From: Sinosporangium album | Lineage (GTDB): Bacteria > Actinomycetota > Actinomycetes > Streptosporangiales > Streptosporangiaceae | DNA: 64,000 nt | Assembly (NCBI RefSeq): GCF_900100605.1 | Contig: NZ_FNCN01000008.1 | Coordinates: forward strand, 186,001 to 250,000 | Direction: 5' to 3' | Shown here: one piece after another, positions 62,169-64,000 of the stretch | How the letters are laid out: the number at the start of each line of letters is the position of its first letter | How positions within the stretch are numbered: the first letter of the stretch is position 1 | Notes under the pieces: generated by a model | What the model was told of the DNA's origin: nothing | Database searches by the model: none | What the model saw: only the letters and a program-made list of their open reading frames with translations | Translations under genes and position numbers: made by a program

Positions 62169-62804
62169 CTAGGGGGGACCTTCGCCGGGTTCCTCCTGGT
62201 AGGAGTAGCGCTGTTCCTTCCAGGGGTCGGCGATGTTGTGGTAGCCGCGCTCCTCCCAGAAGCCGCGCCGGTCCTCCATCATGTACTCCACGCCTCGCAC
62301 CCATTTCACGCTCTTCCAGGCGTAGAGGTGCGGAACAACGACGCGGAGGGGGTAGCCCCGTTCCGGGGAGATGGTCTTGCCGTCGAGTTCCAGGGCGAAC
62401 AGGGTTTCGGGGGCGGTGAAGTCGCTCATGCGGATGTTGGCGCTGTAGCCGTACTCCGCCCAGATCAGCACATGCGTCACGCCGGGAGCGGGGGGCGCCA
62501 GGTCGAGCAGGACCGCCGGGGAGACCCCCGACCACTCGCTGCCCATGATCGAGAACTTGGTGACGCAGTGGAAGTCGGCCAACACCGTCGTGCGCGGAAG
62601 CGCGCGGAACTGCGGCCAGGTGAAGCGGTGCTGCTCACCGGAGGCCGTGGCGCCGATCACACGGAACTCCCACGTGGCGGGGCGGAAGGCGGGCACCCGG
62701 CCGTAGTGGATGACGGGGCGGCCACGCGGCACGTATTGCCCCGGGGGCAGGCGGTTCTCCTCCCGCGGAGACTCGGGGGGGGCGGGTGGCTCCACCTCAG
62801 TCAC
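62169..62804 (-). CDS. sulfite-oxidase-fold molybdopterin oxidoreductase
   Basis: 211 aa. An oxidoreductase molybdopterin-binding domain with the Mo-ligating Cys80 in ADFHCVTKFS, then VTHVLIWAEYGYSANI and GYPLRVVVPHLYAWKSVKWV. It has no Tat signal and no C-terminal dimerisation domain, so it is a cytoplasmic, YedY-related short form. The substrate is unknown. Confidence 0.9.
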   Translation of the reverse strand: MTEVEPPAPPESPREENRLPPGQYVPRGRPVIHYGRVPAFRPATWEFRVIGATASGEQHRFTWPQFRALPRTTVLADFHCVTKFSIMGSEWSGVSPAVLLDLAPPAPGVTHVLIWAEYGYSANIRMSDFTAPETLFALELDGKTISPERGYPLRVVVPHLYAWKSVKWVRGVEYMMEDRRGFWEERGYHNIADPWKEQRYSYQEEPGEGPP

Positions 62805-62942
62805 CTCGCCGCCTACGTGTCACCCGGAGCCGTTCGCCGCGGCGTGAAGTGGGCACGGACGCCATCCTCCCATCGGCTCTGGTGAGCGGTGGACGCGCCC
62901 ACCGGTCAAACCGTCCACCACAGTGGGGTAGCATTGCCCGCG

Positions 62943-63017
62943 ATGCGTACTGCGTTCTGGTTTTGGTATGGCGACGGACCCTCTGGTCGGACCGTTCGCC
63001 GTCAGACGCTGCGCTGA
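62943..63017 (+). CDS. 24-aa aromatic leader peptide controlling the DAHP synthase gene
   Basis: ATG 62943 to TGA 63017 encodes MRTAFWFWYGDGPSGRTVRR plus QTLR. Codons 5-9 are Phe-Trp-Phe-Trp-Tyr, the three aromatic amino acids that signal demand for the shikimate pathway. TAGCAT lies 8 nt upstream and no ribosome binding site is clear, so it may start leaderless. A terminator hairpin follows 13 nt after the stop. Confidence 0.8.
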   Translation: MRTAFWFWYGDGPSGRTVRRQTLR

Positions 63018-63029
63018 CAACAGGCAAAC

Positions 63030-63067
63030 GGAAGGCCCCGGGTCCAGTGGACCCGGGGCCTTCCGGT
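63030..63067 (+). terminator. attenuator hairpin before the DAHP synthase gene
   Basis: GGAAGGCCCCGGGTCC (63030-63045) pairs perfectly with 63049-63064 around a 3-nt loop, followed by GGTGTTT. GGACCC at 62976-62981, inside the leader ORF, can pair with GGGTCC of the left arm, a possible antiterminator when ribosomes stall at the Trp/Phe codons. Confidence 0.8.
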
Positions 63068-63111
63068 GTTTCAGAGGTCATGTCGGCAGTGGTCGTTGAA
63101 CAGGAGAGATG

Positions 63112-64000
63112 ATGGTCATCGTTATGGCACCCGAGGCCACGCAGGGCGATGTCGACGCGATTGTCCGCGTCGTCGCGGCGGCGGGAGGCGAGGCGTTCGT
63201 CAGCCGGGGCGTCAGCCGTACGATCGTGGGTCTTGTGGGTGATATCGAGCGCTTCTCGACGCTCAACCTGCGGAGCATGAGCGGGGTCGCGGATGTGATC
63301 AAGGTTTCAACGGCCCACAAGCTGGTCAGCCGGGACAACCACCCCGAGCGTTCCACCGTGCGTGTGGGCGGGGTGCCCATCGGCCCGGACACCGTCACGC
63401 TGATCGCGGGTCCCTGCGCGGTGGAGACGCCGCAGCAGACCCTTGAGGCCGCTCTGATGGCCAAGTCCGCCGGGGCCACGCTCCTGCGCGGCGGGGCCTA
63501 CAAGCCGCGCACCTCGCCGTACGCCTTCCAGGGGCTCGGCGAGGCGGGCCTGCGCATCCTGGCCGACGTGCGCGAGGAGACCGGGCTGCCGGTGGTGACG
63601 GAGGTGGTGGACGCCCACGACGTCGAGCTGGTGGCGTCGTACGCGGACATGCTGCAGGTCGGCACCCGCAACGCCCAGAACTTCGCGCTGCTGCAGGCCG
63701 TCGGCTCGGTCGGCAAGCCGGTCATGCTCAAGCGGGGCATGAACGCCACGATCGAGGAGTGGCTCATGGCCGCGGAGTACATCGCCCAGCGCGGCAACCT
63801 GGACATCGTGCTGTGTGAGCGGGGCATCCGCACCTTCGAGACAGCGACGAGGAACACTCTGGACGTGTCGGCGGTGCCCGTCGCGCAGCGCCTGTCCCAC
63901 CTGCCGGTGATCATCGACCCGTCCCACTCGGGCGGGCGGCGCGACCTGGTGCTGCCGCTCACCCGGGCGGCTGTCGCGGTCGGCGCCGACGGCGTGATCA
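63112..64000 (+). CDS. aroF: 3-deoxy-7-phosphoheptulonate (DAHP) synthase, type I-beta, cut by the window edge
   Basis: 296 codons are visible, open to the edge. The N-terminal ferredoxin-like regulatory domain (about 1-70, starting [14 protein letters not shown]) is followed by the catalytic barrel: [69 protein letters not shown] and [12 protein letters not shown]. It condenses PEP and erythrose-4-phosphate in the first shikimate step. ATG 63112 lies 5 nt after AGGAG; an ATG one codon earlier is too close to it. Confidence 0.95.
   Translation, partial: MVIVMAPEATQGDVDAIVRVVAAAGGEAFVSRGVSRTIVGLVGDIERFSTLNLRSMSGVADVIKVSTAHKLVSRDNHPERSTVRVGGVPIGPDTVTLIAGPCAVETPQQTLEAALMAKSAGATLLRGGAYKPRTSPYAFQGLGEAGLRILADVREETGLPVVTEVVDAHDVELVASYADMLQVGTRNAQNFALLQAVGSVGKPVMLKRGMNATIEEWLMAAEYIAQRGNLDIVLCERGIRTFETATRNTLDVSAVPVAQRLSHLPVIIDPSHSGGRRDLVLPLTRAAVAVGADGVI

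Overview
The window looks like a chromosome segment of a high-GC, sporulating actinomycete, most plausibly of the Streptosporangiales (inference). The signs are GTG and TTG starts, BldD with its cyclic-di-GMP signature, MihF, a PASTA kinase with an Rv2175c-type partner, a SAV_6107-type HEPN protein, and many 4-nt ATGA/GTGA gene overlaps.

Left part (1-20.5 kb, almost all minus strand): a probable priA start, two tandem AfsR/MalT-like LuxR regulators with NTPase domains, metK with a strong terminator, a small PH-like protein, a 31-bp repeat patch, then coaBC, rpoZ, gmk and mihF. Next comes the complete pyrimidine operon pyrR-pyrB-pyrC-carA-carB-pyrK-pyrD-pyrF. It is headed by a PyrR-binding RNA element that reaches to just upstream of the pyrR ribosome binding site.

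20.6-26.5 kb: genes lying between pyrR and bldD, which are neighbours in Streptomyces. They are an orphan ATP-synthase gamma paralogue, a DUF3040 protein, and an arginine deiminase flanked by two APC transporters, one with a His-rich N-terminus. 27-34.6 kb: bldD with a clean terminator, a SpoIIE-type phosphatase, a YbaK deacylase, an L,D-transpeptidase lipoprotein, a HEPN gene behind two LexA (SOS) boxes, a GNAT, and twin isochorismatase-like hydrolases followed by a MarR regulator.

34.7-43.8 kb: a block resembling the mycobacterial metF-idsA2-Rv2175c-pknL neighbourhood, here with thiamine genes: thiE, and thiO-thiS-thiG under a TPP riboswitch. It ends in a PASTA kinase whose stop codon lies inside the target duplication of an IS5-type element.

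43.8-55.4 kb: an accessory island with an intact IS at its left and an IS remnant at its right. Its core is a tight nine-gene minus-strand operon: a thymidylate-synthase-fold enzyme with Asp at the base-selecting Asn177 position, an O-carbamoyltransferase, a glycosyltransferase, a P-loop kinase, a SAM methyltransferase, two APH-fold kinases, a histidine phosphatase and an NAD-sugar epimerase. A divergent HTH regulator has a perfect inverted repeat across its promoter, and a HAD phosphatase faces it. I interpret this as an undescribed route to a modified (carbamoylated, possibly glycosylated) pyrimidine nucleotide or nucleoside. It is the most interesting item in the window.

55.6-64 kb: glycerate kinase with a (His-Gly)n insert, a DUF234-type ATPase, endonuclease IV, a LytTR/LytS two-component pair and a sulfite-oxidase-fold protein. 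At the right edge a DAHP synthase gene sits behind an attenuator whose 24-codon leader peptide contains Phe-Trp-Phe-Trp-Tyr.

No tRNA, rRNA or CRISPR array was recognised. All family assignments are from reading the translated sequence; no database search was run.
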